Translations under genes and position numbers: made by a program
Notes under the pieces: generated by a model
The model's input: the letters and a program-made list of their open reading frames with translations, nothing else
Databases searched by the model: none
Told to the model about the DNA's origin: nothing
Source of the DNA: Bog-756 sp963835465
GTDB lineage: Bacteria > Actinomycetota > Acidimicrobiia > Acidimicrobiales > RAAP-2
DNA length: 64,000 nucleotides
NCBI GenBank assembly: GCA_963835465.1
Contig: CAWIFR010000006.1
Location: forward strand, 186,001 to 250,000
Direction of reading: 5' to 3'
Part shown: positions 25,343 through 34,366 of the stretch, in pieces
How positions within the stretch are numbered: position 1 is the stretch's first letter
Layout of the letters: the number at the start of each line of letters is the position of its first letter

Positions 25343-27019
25343 TCATCCGAGGAACTGTCGACTCCGGTCGAACTCCCGGAGTTCCAGCACTTCCTTGGTC
25401 GTCACCGGGTCCAGTTCGTGGACGTCTGCGGCGACCTCCGGCTCCCATCCGCAGGACCCCACCATGGCCCGCACGCGGTCGTCGAACGGGTCCGAACCGG
25501 CGGGGACCGCCGCCACCTGCAACCGGCCGTCGACGCGACGCAACACGCCGCGGTCGGTGACCACACTCGCCACCTTGGGACCCGGAGCGGTGACATAGGC
25601 AGCCGTCTCGGGTAGCCGCCGGGGACGGCCGAGCGTCACCACCACACACGCCGCCGCCCGGCTCACGACGTCGTTGGCCCCGCCCGACCCGACGAGTACG
25701 CGACCGTCGCCCAGCCGGGTGGAGTTGAGATTCCCGTGCTGGTCCACCTCGGCCGCGCCCAGGCAGCCGATGGTGGTGGTTCCCGGGCCCCCGACCACCA
25801 TGCCGAGCACGGTCGACGCGTCGGCCAGGAGTGACGTATGAGGGAAGACGCGGTGATTGAAGATGTAGGGATCGGCGGGCGTCGGCGTGTAACCCCAGAG
25901 TCCCAGCTCGGCCGTGAGATGGACCGACCGACCGGCCGCACGGTCGCGGGCCACGGCTGCCCAGGCCGCCAGGTTGGCCACCCCGGCGCCGGCCAGGACG
26001 GCGTCGGCCCTGTACTCGGCCACTCGGAGCTGCACCTCACGTGCCCCTAGGCTCGCCGCCACCTCCCAGTCGCTGATCGGCTCGTCGACCGGCACCGGAT
26101 GGGTCTCGGCGTCCCGGCGCCACGAGTCGGGGTCGGACAGCAGGCGCAGGCCGATCAGCCGGTCGTCACCCAACTGCTGCAGGTAGGCGGCGTGGTCCGG
26201 GGGACCGAGGACGTGTTCCCGGGCCCAGGCGTCGAAGTCCCCCCGGGCGGCGGCTGCCGCGTCGATCCAGAACGGGATGTCCTCGCCGTAGCCCGACACC
26301 GGGAGCCCGGGCGTGTAACACCCACCGGGATGCGCTCCGAAGGGGGCTTCCACGACGGCTAGCACCCGATGGGCCGGGACGAGGACCCGGTGCCCCAACC
26401 CGTCGAGGTCGTCGACGATGGACTCCACGGTGGCCACCACACCGCGCCGGGCCGCCCACGCGCCCCACACGCCTTCCAGTAGGGGCTCCGAGACAGCCAG
26501 ATTGCCATGCCGGTCGGAGACGGCGGCATGGAGCAGGGCCACATCGGGTACCAGTGGAGCCACGAGACCGACGGAGCCGAATGGCGAGTCCACCGCGGCG
26601 AACCCGTCGTTGTCGGCCATGTCCGACCCGGACAGCGATCCGGTGACCAGCGCGGGCAGGCCGCGGGCCGCCGCCTCCAGCCGTTGGCCCATGGTCAGGA
26701 TCGACCAGTGCTCGACCTCCACCCCGCCGGATCCGTAGCCCTCCTGGAAGATGGGGTTGGGGGCGTAGGACGGGAAGCTGTTGCCCGAGTAGGCGGTCAC
26801 CACCTTTCGCACCAGCCCACCCCGGAAGAACAGCGCGCCGAGCGCCCCGAGGCTGGTCATGATCAGGGTCAGTCCCGGGTCGGTCCCCCAGCGCTGCCGG
26901 GCCAGCTCCCGGGCGGCGGCTGTCCACCGGCTGTGACCCAGCATGACGTGGACCGCGTCGCCGGGCCGCACATGGCGTTCCACGGCCTCGTTGAGGGAGA
27001 CACCCACCTCGGGGGCCAT
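25343..27019 (-). CDS. Fused alpha-beta CoA-transferase (glutaconate CoA-transferase-like)
   Basis: 558-residue protein made of two class-I CoA-transferase halves. The first half (about 1-290) has the CoA-site element RPGDAVHVMLGHSRW and PLLEGVWGAWAARR. The second half (about 300-558) has LTAELGLWGYTP, a candidate site for the catalytic glutamate, and VGGPGTTTIGCLGAAEVDQ with NLNSTRLG. In glutaconate CoA-transferase and in IpdAB these are separate subunits; here they are joined. GGAGG lies eight bases before the ATG. It could move CoA between acids, or open a ring as IpdAB does in steroid degradation; the function is inferred from family only. Confidence 0.75.
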   Translation of the reverse strand: MAPEVGVSLNEAVERHVRPGDAVHVMLGHSRWTAAARELARQRWGTDPGLTLIMTSLGALGALFFRGGLVRKVVTAYSGNSFPSYAPNPIFQEGYGSGGVEVEHWSILTMGQRLEAAARGLPALVTGSLSGSDMADNDGFAAVDSPFGSVGLVAPLVPDVALLHAAVSDRHGNLAVSEPLLEGVWGAWAARRGVVATVESIVDDLDGLGHRVLVPAHRVLAVVEAPFGAHPGGCYTPGLPVSGYGEDIPFWIDAAAAARGDFDAWAREHVLGPPDHAAYLQQLGDDRLIGLRLLSDPDSWRRDAETHPVPVDEPISDWEVAASLGAREVQLRVAEYRADAVLAGAGVANLAAWAAVARDRAAGRSVHLTAELGLWGYTPTPADPYIFNHRVFPHTSLLADASTVLGMVVGGPGTTTIGCLGAAEVDQHGNLNSTRLGDGRVLVGSGGANDVVSRAAACVVVTLGRPRRLPETAAYVTAPGPKVASVVTDRGVLRRVDGRLQVAAVPAGSDPFDDRVRAMVGSCGWEPEVAADVHELDPVTTKEVLELREFDRSRQFLG

Positions 27020-27126
27020 CAGACCGGCCTCCGCCCCCGACAGGATCGAGGTGGATCGGCGTCGTGGCTACAGCAGGTGGTCATAGGTGGGCAGGATACC
27101 GAGGGAGCAGAGCGGAACCCGGTCGC

Positions 27127-27630
27127 TCACTCGACCAGCACATCGACCGGGGCGCCGAGCGCGGCCAGATCGACGCTGTCGTTGTCCTCGGCGTACCGCA
27201 GCCCCTGCACGTTGAAGAGCTCCACGTAGTCGGCTCCGATGGGATACGGGCCCCAGTGCCAGGTGCCGCGGTGGAGGACGATCGGATCGAGGGTCTCCAG
27301 GATGAACGCCTGCACCTGGTCAACGTCGTCCGGAGACTGCATGCTCACGCTGGCCGGGGCCACCACCACCACGGCTCGCACGTCGAGGGGCATGACCACC
27401 TGGGTATGGGTGGCGTGTCGGAACAGCACCTCACAACGCAGGCCGCCGGGCACCGAGGGGACCTCATTCCGATAGTGGCCGATGCGGTTGACATGCACGT
27501 CCTGCCAGGCGAACTCGAGCCGGTGGTCACCGTCCCTCGGGTCGGTGTCGGGAACCGGTAACCAACCGAACGGGGCCCACCCGTCCGAGGTCAGTGGAAC
27601 CGGGGTGATCTGGCGGACTTCCTGGCCCAT
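27127..27630 (-). CDS. Ureidoglycolate lyase (AllA)-like cupin-fold protein
   Basis: 167-residue beta-barrel protein. The segment ILETLDPIVLHRGTWHWGPYP matches the AllA-type motif G.WH..P of ureidoglycolate lyases, and VVMPLDVRAVVVVAPAS matches the preceding strands. It has a GGGGAGGG ribosome site. It is divergent from a cupin gene and near RraA and RidA homologues, a setting seen for degradation of small nitrogenous or keto-acid compounds. There are no other purine-degradation genes in the window, so true ureidoglycolate lyase activity is doubtful. Confidence 0.6.
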   Translation of the reverse strand: MGQEVRQITPVPLTSDGWAPFGWLPVPDTDPRDGDHRLEFAWQDVHVNRIGHYRNEVPSVPGGLRCEVLFRHATHTQVVMPLDVRAVVVVAPASVSMQSPDDVDQVQAFILETLDPIVLHRGTWHWGPYPIGADYVELFNVQGLRYAEDNDSVDLAALGAPVDVLVE

Positions 27631-27710
27631 GTCGCACCCTCCCCAGGGGATCTACTGTGTCGGTGCAACCTAACATCGGTGCCAGATTCCGGAACAGCAA
27701 GGGAGGCCCC

Positions 27711-28100
27711 ATGGCCATGGACGTGAGGAACATCGAAGATGTCGCCCCCGTCGTCGAGCACAACGGCACCGTACCCGTGTGGTGGATGGTGAACTCGCAG
27801 GAGATGAAAGAGGCCACCGAGGGCGGCTTTCTGGAGTTGGTCAACGAGTTCGTGGTCGAGGGTGGCAGCTACGTGTTCCCCCACTCCCACCCGACGCACG
27901 AGTTCTACTACGTGCTGCGCGGTCGGGGCATCATGACCATTGAAGGTGAGGACCGTCCCATCGCCCAGGGGGACCTGGTCCACATCCCGCCCGACGCCGT
28001 GCACAGCCTGCGGCCGGTCAGCGACCATGCCTCCATTCACTGCTTCTGCTTCGCCATCGGGGTGAAGGGCGCCGGGCCCATCGACTACACCACCCATTGA
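27711..28100 (+). CDS. Cupin-domain protein
   Basis: Small single-cupin protein, about 129 residues. Cupin motif 1 is visible as FPHSHPTHEFYYVLRGRG, with metal-binding His/His/Glu, and motif 2 as IPPDAVHSL with the last histidine. The start is ATG 27711, or 27717 six bases on; AAGGGAGG at 27699-27706 serves either. TAACAT at 27671-27676 is a possible -10. Such proteins may be dioxygenases, isomerases or sensors; no specific function can be given. It is divergent from the AllA-like gene and convergent with the RraA-like gene. Confidence 0.78.
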   Translation: MAMDVRNIEDVAPVVEHNGTVPVWWMVNSQEMKEATEGGFLELVNEFVVEGGSYVFPHSHPTHEFYYVLRGRGIMTIEGEDRPIAQGDLVHIPPDAVHSLRPVSDHASIHCFCFAIGVKGAGPIDYTTH

Positions 28101-28125
28101 GGGTGCCTCGGCAGACGATCGACGA

Positions 28126-28761
28126 TTAGCCCGCCGACCCGACCTCGATGAGCGATACGTCGAGCCCGAGCAGCTCGACGGTGGTCGACCCGGCTCGCAG
28201 CGCGGCGAAGTAGCCGGATTCAGCCTCCTCGCGTCGTTGGCCGGAGGCCACCGTGTCATCCAGTCGGTCCCCAGCGATGACGACGACGCCGTCCACGTCA
28301 CCCACCACCCAGTCGCCCGGGCTCACCGGCACCCCGGCCACGGTGGTGGTGATCCCCACCGTGCCCCGGGACCGCTTGGTGGCTCCGGGCAGCGCGATGG
28401 TGGCCGAGAAGGCGGGGAATCCCAGTCGCTCGAGCGCGGCCACATCCCGCACCCCACCGTCAATGACCAGGCCGGCGAGGCCGCGGGCCAGTGCGCCCGT
28501 GGTCAGGACTTCACCCCAGTACCCGCGATCGGGGACCTGACCCACATCGACCACCAGGACCGAGCCGGGTGGTGCCTGGGTCACGGCCACATGGACGGCC
28601 AGATTGTCTCCCGGCGTGCATCGCACGGGGTAGGCCGGGCCGGCCACGGTGGCCCCAGCCCAGGCCGGACGGATTCTCGGGGGCATGCCGCGCCCTCCAG
28701 TCTCGCCGAGGGTGGCTGCTCCCAGTTCCCTCAGGACGGCTGCGGTCTCGGTGCTGCTCAT
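28126..28761 (-). CDS. RraA-like (HMG aldolase-fold) protein
   Basis: About 211 residues of the RraA/dimethylmenaquinone-methyltransferase-like family, which includes 4-hydroxy-4-methyl-2-oxoglutarate aldolases and oxaloacetate decarboxylases. The phosphate/metal-site motif VIDGGVRDVAALERLGFPAF and VGDVDGVVVIAGD are conserved, including the Arg-Asp pair of the metal site in GGVRD. ATG 28761 has GAGAGGAA upstream. It may cleave a 2-keto-4-hydroxy acid. It lies beside a RidA-like gene in the same direction. The enzyme class is likely; the regulatory RraA role is unlikely because many aldolases carry this name. Confidence 0.8.
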   Translation of the reverse strand: MSSTETAAVLRELGAATLGETGGRGMPPRIRPAWAGATVAGPAYPVRCTPGDNLAVHVAVTQAPPGSVLVVDVGQVPDRGYWGEVLTTGALARGLAGLVIDGGVRDVAALERLGFPAFSATIALPGATKRSRGTVGITTTVAGVPVSPGDWVVGDVDGVVVIAGDRLDDTVASGQRREEAESGYFAALRAGSTTVELLGLDVSLIEVGSAG

Positions 28762-28829
28762 CGTGTTCCTCTCTGTCCTCGTCTGTCCCGTATAGGTGAC
28801 CCGGTGGTCGGCGCATCCCGTCGATGCGA

Positions 28830-29324
28830 TCAATCCCGGACGGCCACGGTCACCTCGATCTCGACCGCCCCACCTCGGGGTAGCGCCGCCACCCCGAGGG
28901 CCGAGCGGGTGTGCCGGCCGGCCTCCCCGAACACGTCATAGAGGATGGCACTGGCCCCGTCCACTACCGCCGGCTGCTGGTGGAAGTCGGGGGCCGAGGC
29001 CACGAACCCGGTGACCGTGAGCACCCGCTCCACCCGGTCGAGGGTCCCGAGCTCCACCTCGAGTACGGCCAGGGCGTTGAGGGCACAGACGGCCGAGGCC
29101 GCGGTGCCTTCCTCCACCGTCACGTTGACCCCCAGCGTGCCGACACAGGTCAACTCCCCATCGATCCTGGGCAGCTGACCCGAGGTCCGAGCCACTCCAC
29201 CGTGCACCACGACGGCGTCGAGGGGGTGGTGGGGAGGATGCGGACCATAGAGTGTCAGTCCCAACTCGGATAGGCGCGCCCGCACGGCCCCGCGGTCGCC
29301 GGAGGCTCGTTGCTGCCCGGCCAT
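28830..29324 (-). CDS. RidA-family protein (YjgF/YER057c/UK114)
   Basis: About 164 residues; Rid proteins deaminate reactive enamine/imine intermediates. The C-terminus shows GRHTRSALGVAALPRGGAVE, in the place of the Rid arginine and PxGxxVEIE motif. The group with GVARTSGQLPRIDG near the N-terminus resembles the Rid6/Rid7-like subfamilies more than RidA itself. Start ATG 29324 is chosen; TATGTG six bases upstream almost fits the local leaderless box. GTG at 29327 or 29351 is possible. It is upstream of RraA on the same strand. Confidence 0.78.
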   Translation of the reverse strand: MAGQQRASGDRGAVRARLSELGLTLYGPHPPHHPLDAVVVHGGVARTSGQLPRIDGELTCVGTLGVNVTVEEGTAASAVCALNALAVLEVELGTLDRVERVLTVTGFVASAPDFHQQPAVVDGASAILYDVFGEAGRHTRSALGVAALPRGGAVEIEVTVAVRD

Positions 29325-29716
29325 CACCAGCACATACCTTCGGTCGAACACGGCATGGGACAGCTACCTCCGGCGACTGGCCGGAGCACCCGGCGGAATA
29401 CGGCGATGCTAGTGCTCCACCCTCTGCCTGGAGCCAGGCGCGGTTTTGCCGATGACCTTCGCGGTCCACTGGAAGTAGGGACCGTGGTCTGTTGCCAGAA
29501 GTCGCTGCCCTCTTCGGCCTCCACGCGAAGCCCATGTCCAAGAGCTGCACTGAATTCGGTGGTCGGCTCCACCTGCCCGTTTCCCAGTCGATTAACAGGA
29601 TTGCCACCCTCCCTGGATCAATTGATCGGCGGCACGGGGTTGGCCTAGAGCAGCTGGCGGAGCCAACCTTATCGAGGTGATCTGAATGCCGGCAGTGGCC
29701 TACATGGCCGGTCGGC
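29325..29716. other. Non-coding gap, possible gene remnant
   Basis: 392 bases between the RidA start and the end of the giant secreted protein. No complete gene seen. Base composition is visibly less GC-rich than the neighbours. On the minus strand a fragment reads LRVEAEEGSDFWQQT near 29490-29540, reminiscent of a DUF1349-type motif, but it is not preserved in one frame. No tRNA or clear terminator recognised. Confidence 0.3.
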
Positions 29717-32700
29717 CTAGTGCCCTCGCGTCTGGGGAAGGGATCCCATGAACGCGGCCCCCCCGAAGGCGAACACTCCGCCGTCGTCGGCCAGTAGCCA
29801 GTAGCCCTGGCCGTTCTGGGTCCCCTCGATGCTCCCCACCGGGGCGTTGAGCCGGTGCCCGGCTTCGGCACCCTCAAAGGGGGCATCGCCGAATGTGAAC
29901 ACACCGCCGTCGGCCGCCGCCATCCAGTAGCCCTGGCCGTCGGGGGTGGCCGCCATGTCCACGATGGGCTGGTTGAGATGGTGGCTGCCCTCAGAACCGA
30001 AGAACGGGGCGTTGCCGAAGGTGAACAGGCCGCCGTCGGAGGCCACCAGCCAGTAGCCCTGGCCGTCGGGGGTGGCCGCCATGCCCACGATGGGCTGGTT
30101 GAGATGGTGGCTGCCCTCAGAACCGAAGAACGGGGCGTTGCCGAAGGTGAACAGGCCGCCGTCGGAGGCCACCAGCCAGTAGCCCTGGCCGTCGGGGGTG
30201 GCCGCCATGCCCACGATGGGCTTGTTGAGATGGTGGCTGCCCTCAGAACCGAAGTAGGAGGCGTCACCGAAGGCGAACACGCCGCCGTCGGAGGCCACCA
30301 GCCAGTAGCCCTTCCCGTCCGAGGTGGCTTCGATGCCCACGATGGGCTGGTTGAGGTGCTTGCCGACCATGGAACCCAACGACGGGGCTTCGCCGTAGGC
30401 GGTGACCGACCCCCCGACCGTGGCGATCCAGTAGCCCCTCCCGTCGGGGGTCACCGCCATCCGCCGCGAGTTGAGGCTGGTGGGCTCCACCACCATGGTC
30501 AGTGGCTCTGAGGACACCAAGCCGAGGGCGTCGGTCACAGTGACCGTGACCACGAAGGTTCCCGCATTGGCGGGGACCCCGCTGATGACCCCCGAGGCGG
30601 AGAGCCCGACGCCCGAAGGGAGCGATCCGGTGGACAGCGTCCAGGCGTACGGGCCGGTCCCCCCCTGGGTGGTCAGCTGGTGGCCGACCGACACCCCGAC
30701 ATCTCCGTTGACCATGCCCCCTCCCACGGCCGACGGGAGGGCGGCGACGGTGACCGACTCGGGCTGGGTGGCGTGGACACCGACGCCGTCTACAGCCACC
30801 AGGGTGAACGTGTAGGTGCCGGCAGCCGTCGGCGTGCCGGCGACGGCCCCGGTCGACGGGTTGATGGCGAGACCAGCAGGAAGCGGCGCGCTCGTCGACC
30901 ACGTGTAGGACGGGGTGCCCCCGGCCACCACCGGGGCGGACGCGTAATGGACGGTCACTTCACCTCTGGAGAGGACTGCCGACGTGATGGTCGGCGCGGC
31001 CACGATCGAGAACGACTCGGACTGGCTGGCAACCATGGCATCGGCGTCGGTGACCGTCAGGATGAACGAGAACGGGCCGTTGGCTGTTGGCGTACCGGTC
31101 ACCGCACCGGTGGAGGGGTTCAACGTGAGCCCAGCGGGCAGCGATCCGCTGGTCACCGACCAGGCGAAGGGGGTGGTGCCCCCGGTGGTGGTCGGGATGG
31201 CGGCGTAGGGCTTACCCACCTCCCCTCCGGACAGTGCTGCCGACGTGATGGTCGGGTCGGCGGTGATGGTGAACGTCTGGGACTGGGTGGCGAACCCACT
31301 CTTCGAATCGGTGACCTTGAGCGTGAAGGAGGCCGAGCCGGCAGTGGTGGGCGTCCCGGTCACGGCGCCGGTCGAGCTGTTGAGGCTCAGCCCGGCGGGC
31401 AAGGACCCGGTGGAGACCGACCACGTGAACGAGCCGGTGCCCCCGGTGGCCGCCGGGGCGCCCGCGTAGGACACCCCGACCTCTCCGTTGCCCAAGGGCG
31501 AAGAGGTGAAGGCCGGGACGTTGACGATCGTCATCGACTCGGACTGGGTGGCCTGCAGGCCGTAGGAGTCGACCACCTTCAGAGTGAAGGCGTTTGTCCC
31601 GGTGGCGGTCGGCATGCCAGTGACCGCGCCGGTCGAGGGGTTGAGGGACAGCCCGGCGGGGAGCGAGCCGATGGAGACCGACCACACGTAGGGTCCGGTG
31701 CCCCCGGACACCGTGGGCGTCCCGGTGTAGGCCACATGGAGGTCGCCGCCTCCGAGGGCCGCCGACGAAATGGTCGGCGCACTGGCGATGACCACGGACT
31801 CGGCCTGGGTGGCCACGAAGTTGTTGGCGTCGGTGACCTCGAGGGTGAAGTTGGAGGTCCCGGTGGCCGTCGGCGTGCCGGTGACCGCTCCGGTGGTGGT
31901 GTTGAGGCCCAGCCCGGCGGGCAGGGACCCGGTGGAGAGCGACCAGACCAGCGGCGCCGTCCCCCCGGTGGCCGTCGGTGCGCCGGTGTAGGCGACGTTG
32001 ACGTCGCCGCCGACCAGCGCCGCCGAAGTGATGCCCGGGAGGGAGACCGCCACCCGGGGCGAGGACCGCGGGCTCAGACCCGCGGCGTTACCCGCCTGGA
32101 TGGAGATGTAGTAGACGGCGTTGCCGGGCAGCCCGTTGAGCGTGCAGCTCAGGGCGCCGGACGATGTGCAGGTGCCGATCTGGGTGCCCCCGACCAACGA
32201 GTTGAAGGCGGTCACCGTGTAGGCGCTGTCGTTGACGCCGTTGACGGTCTGGTTGCTGATGGTCGCACCGTTGTTGGCCGGGGCGGCCCAACTGACCAGT
32301 ACACCGGTGCCCTGGGCGACGGCGGTGATCGTCGTGGGATCCGGGGCGTTGGGAGTGGTGTACGGCGTCGCCGAGGCCGAATTGGAGGGGGCACCGGCGC
32401 CGGCCGTGCTGACAGCTTCCAGCTTGACCGGGTAGCTCGTCCCGTTGGTGAGCCCGCTGATGTAGATCGGTGATGTGGAGCCACTGGCCGCGGTCCAGGT
32501 GCTCCCGCCGTCCAGTGAGTACTGGTACGAGGTGATCGGGTCACCCCCGGCGGAGCCGGCGGTGAAGTTGACGGCCAGGATGGTGTTGCCCGGGGTGATG
32601 GAGTTGATGGTGGGTGCACCAGGCAGGGCGACCGGGGTCACCGGCACCAGGGGACTGGAGGAGACACCGGAGCCAGCGGCGTTGGTGGCCACTACCCCGA

Positions 32701-34366
32701 TGTAGTACGTCGTGTCGTTGGTCAGACCAGTGACGGTGCAGGTCAGCGTCGAGGTCGTGGTGCACGGTGTCCCGGCGGTGGTGGTGCCGGCCGAGGAGGT
32801 GTATGCGGTAGCCGTGTACTGGGTGACCGCCGAGCCACCGTTCCAGTTGGGGGGGTGCCAAGACACCACCGAGGAACCGGCGCCATTGGTGGCTTGGACG
32901 CTGATGGGAGCACCGGGGACGGTGTAGGGGGTGGCGCTGGCCGGGGCCGATGGGGTGCCGTCGCCGATGGCGTTGTCAGCCCGGACCCACACCTGTTGGG
33001 TTGTCCCGTTGGTGAGACCGGTGATGGTGAATATGGAGCTCGTGGTACCGGTGGAGATCCAGTTGGTGTCGTCCAGGGAGTAGTCGACGCCGGTGATCGC
33101 GGAGCCACCGTCGTTGGTCACGGTGGTGGCCACGGAGATGACTCCGTTACCCGGGATGAGGGCCACGGTGGGGGCGCCGGGCACAGTGGCCGGTGCCGCC
33201 TCGACCGGCGACGAGGCCAGCGAGTCCCCGACCGTGTTCACCGCCCGGATCTCGACGGGGTACTCGGTCCCGTTCGCGATCGGGGTGGTCCCATTGGTCG
33301 AGAGCGCGGTGATGGTCAGTGGGCCGTTGGTCCCCGATGCCGTCTGCCAGGTGACTCCGCCATCGGTCGAGTACTGGTCGGAGGTGATGGTGCTACCCCC
33401 GTCCCCGGCCTGGGTGAAGGAGACGCTGATGGTGGCGTTGCCCCGGGGGACGGCGGTGATGACCGGCTGGGTCGGCACGGTGGCCGGGGTGCCCGACACC
33501 GGCGACGAGGGGCTAGAGAAGCTTCCCCCGCTGACGCCGTTCTCGGCCCTGACCTCGACCGAGTAGGGGGTCCCGTTGGTCAGAGCGGTTGTGCCGTCGG
33601 TCGACAGCGCGGTGATGGCAAAGGTTGCCGACAGCGACCCGGTCGCGGTCCAGGTGGTACCGCCGTCGGTGGAGTACTGGTAAGCCGTGATCGCCGACCC
33701 GCCGTTGGAGCCCGGGGTGAATGTGACGCCAAGGGCGGCGTTCCCCGAGGTGACCCAGGTGATACCGGGCGCACTGGGAGCGGTGACCGGAATGCCGGCA
33801 GCCACGTCCGACCCGGGTCCGTCGCCGGCTGCGTTGACCGCCCGGATCTCCACGTCGTAGGTGGTCCCGTTGGTCAGCGCAGTCGTGCCGTCCGACGAGA
33901 GAGCGGTGATGGTCATGGTGGTCGACGTGGCCGAGGCACCGTCGGTCCGGTCGTGCCACGCGACACCGGCATCGGTGGAGTACTGGTACGCCGTGATAGC
34001 CGACCCCCCGTTGCTGTTCGGTGCGGTGAAGTCGACGGTGAGGGACTGGCTGCTGGGGATCATGCCCGACGAGCCGGTGGTGATGGTCGGCGCCCCCGGG
34101 GTGGTGTACGGAGTACTGGACACCGAGTTTGACGAGGCGCCGGCGCCCACCGAGTTCACGGCCTCCATCTCGATCGAATAGGGGGTGCCGTTGGTGAGCG
34201 GGGTGGATCCGTCGGTCGAGAGGGTGGCGACGAGGCAGGTGACCGATGTACCGCCGGTCACCTGACAAGGCGTGCCGGCGGGCTCTGCATGCCAGGTGGA
34301 CCCTCCGTCGGTAGACCAGTCGTAGTTGGTGATCGGCGAGCCACCGCTGGACGGAGCAGTGAGGGA
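29717..34366 (-). CDS. Giant secreted repeat protein, C-terminal part (Fn3, Ig-like and propeller-like repeats)
   Basis: About 1,550 residues continuing the protein that begins at 36497. In order: seven to eight fibronectin type III domains (each opening V/TPGAP.I and closing ASATPYT-like); six Ig-like He_PIG domains (pattern WS.STGSLPAGL.LN.STGAVTGTPT); then six repeats of about 42 residues with the core GYWLVASDGGVFAFGDA. The last two penultimate copies are almost identical in DNA. It ends without an LPXTG motif or membrane anchor. Likely an exported surface or matrix protein for adhesion or polymer binding. It is separated from its N-terminus by a one-base insertion at 34367. Confidence 0.75.
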   Translation of the reverse strand, partial: SLTAPSSGGSPITNYDWSTDGGSTWHAEPAGTPCQVTGGTSVTCLVATLSTDGSTPLTNGTPYSIEMEAVNSVGAGASSNSVSSTPYTTPGAPTITTGSSGMIPSSQSLTVDFTAPNSNGGSAITAYQYSTDAGVAWHDRTDGASATSTTMTITALSSDGTTALTNGTTYDVEIRAVNAAGDGPGSDVAAGIPVTAPSAPGITWVTSGNAALGVTFTPGSNGGSAITAYQYSTDGGTTWTATGSLSATFAITALSTDGTTALTNGTPYSVEVRAENGVSGGSFSSPSSPVSGTPATVPTQPVITAVPRGNATISVSFTQAGDGGSTITSDQYSTDGGVTWQTASGTNGPLTITALSTNGTTPIANGTEYPVEIRAVNTVGDSLASSPVEAAPATVPGAPTVALIPGNGVISVATTVTNDGGSAITGVDYSLDDTNWISTGTTSSIFTITGLTNGTTQQVWVRADNAIGDGTPSAPASATPYTVPGAPISVQATNGAGSSVVSWHPPNWNGGSAVTQYTATAYTSSAGTTTAGTPCTTTSTLTCTVTGLTNDTTYYIGVVATNAAGSGVSSSPLVPVTPVALPGAPTINSITPGNTILAVNFTAGSAGGDPITSYQYSLDGGSTWTAASGSTSPIYISGLTNGTSYPVKLEAVSTAGAGAPSNSASATPYTTPNAPDPTTITAVAQGTGVLVSWAAPANNGATISNQTVNGVNDSAYTVTAFNSLVGGTQIGTCTSSGALSCTLNGLPGNAVYYISIQAGNAAGLSPRSSPRVAVSLPGITSAALVGGDVNVAYTGAPTATGGTAPLVWSLSTGSLPAGLGLNTTTGAVTGTPTATGTSNFTLEVTDANNFVATQAESVVIASAPTISSAALGGGDLHVAYTGTPTVSGGTGPYVWSVSIGSLPAGLSLNPSTGAVTGMPTATGTNAFTLKVVDSYGLQATQSESMTIVNVPAFTSSPLGNGEVGVSYAGAPAATGGTGSFTWSVSTGSLPAGLSLNSSTGAVTGTPTTAGSASFTLKVTDSKSGFATQSQTFTITADPTITSAALSGGEVGKPYAAIPTTTGGTTPFAWSVTSGSLPAGLTLNPSTGAVTGTPTANGPFSFILTVTDADAMVASQSESFSIVAAPTITSAVLSRGEVTVHYASAPVVAGGTPSYTWSTSAPLPAGLAINPSTGAVAGTPTAAGTYTFTLVAVDGVGVHATQPESVTVAALPSAVGGGMVNGDVGVSVGHQLTTQGGTGPYAWTLSTGSLPSGVGLSASGVISGVPANAGTFVVTVTVTDALGLVSSEPLTMVVEPTSLNSRRMAVTPDGRGYWIATVGGSVTAYGEAPSLGSMVGKHLNQPIVGIEATSDGKGYWLVASDGGVFAFGDASYFGSEGSHHLNKPIVGMAATPDGQGYWLVASDGGLFTFGNAPFFGSEGSHHLNQPIVGMAATPDGQGYWLVASDGGLFTFGNAPFFGSEGSHHLNQPIVDMAATPDGQGYWMAAADGGVFTFGDAPFEGAEAGHRLNAPVGSIEGTQNGQGYWLLADDGGVFAFGGAAFMGSLPQTRGH
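29869..30372 (-). repeat. 126-base tandem repeats coding for GYW repeats
   Basis: Four in-phase copies of 126 bases (42 codons) starting at 29869, 29995, 30121 and 30247, with decayed copies on both sides. The copies at 29995 and 30121 differ at one base, which changes Gln to Lys. The near identity points to recent duplication or gene conversion, and makes this a weak point for short-read assembly. Confidence 0.85.

Noticed and set aside
29570..29620. Peptide VAILLIDWETGRW on the minus strand, reminiscent of an isochorismatase start
   Set aside because: No further family sequence downstream and the frame does not match any catalytic motif; probably chance.
29869..30372. Direct repeats considered as a CRISPR array
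   Set aside because: Units are 126 bases, contiguous, in phase with the reading frame and without unique spacers.
32855..34132. Long open frames opposite the Fn3 region
   Set aside because: Repeat composition of the true gene produces long antisense frames; translation has no domain signature.
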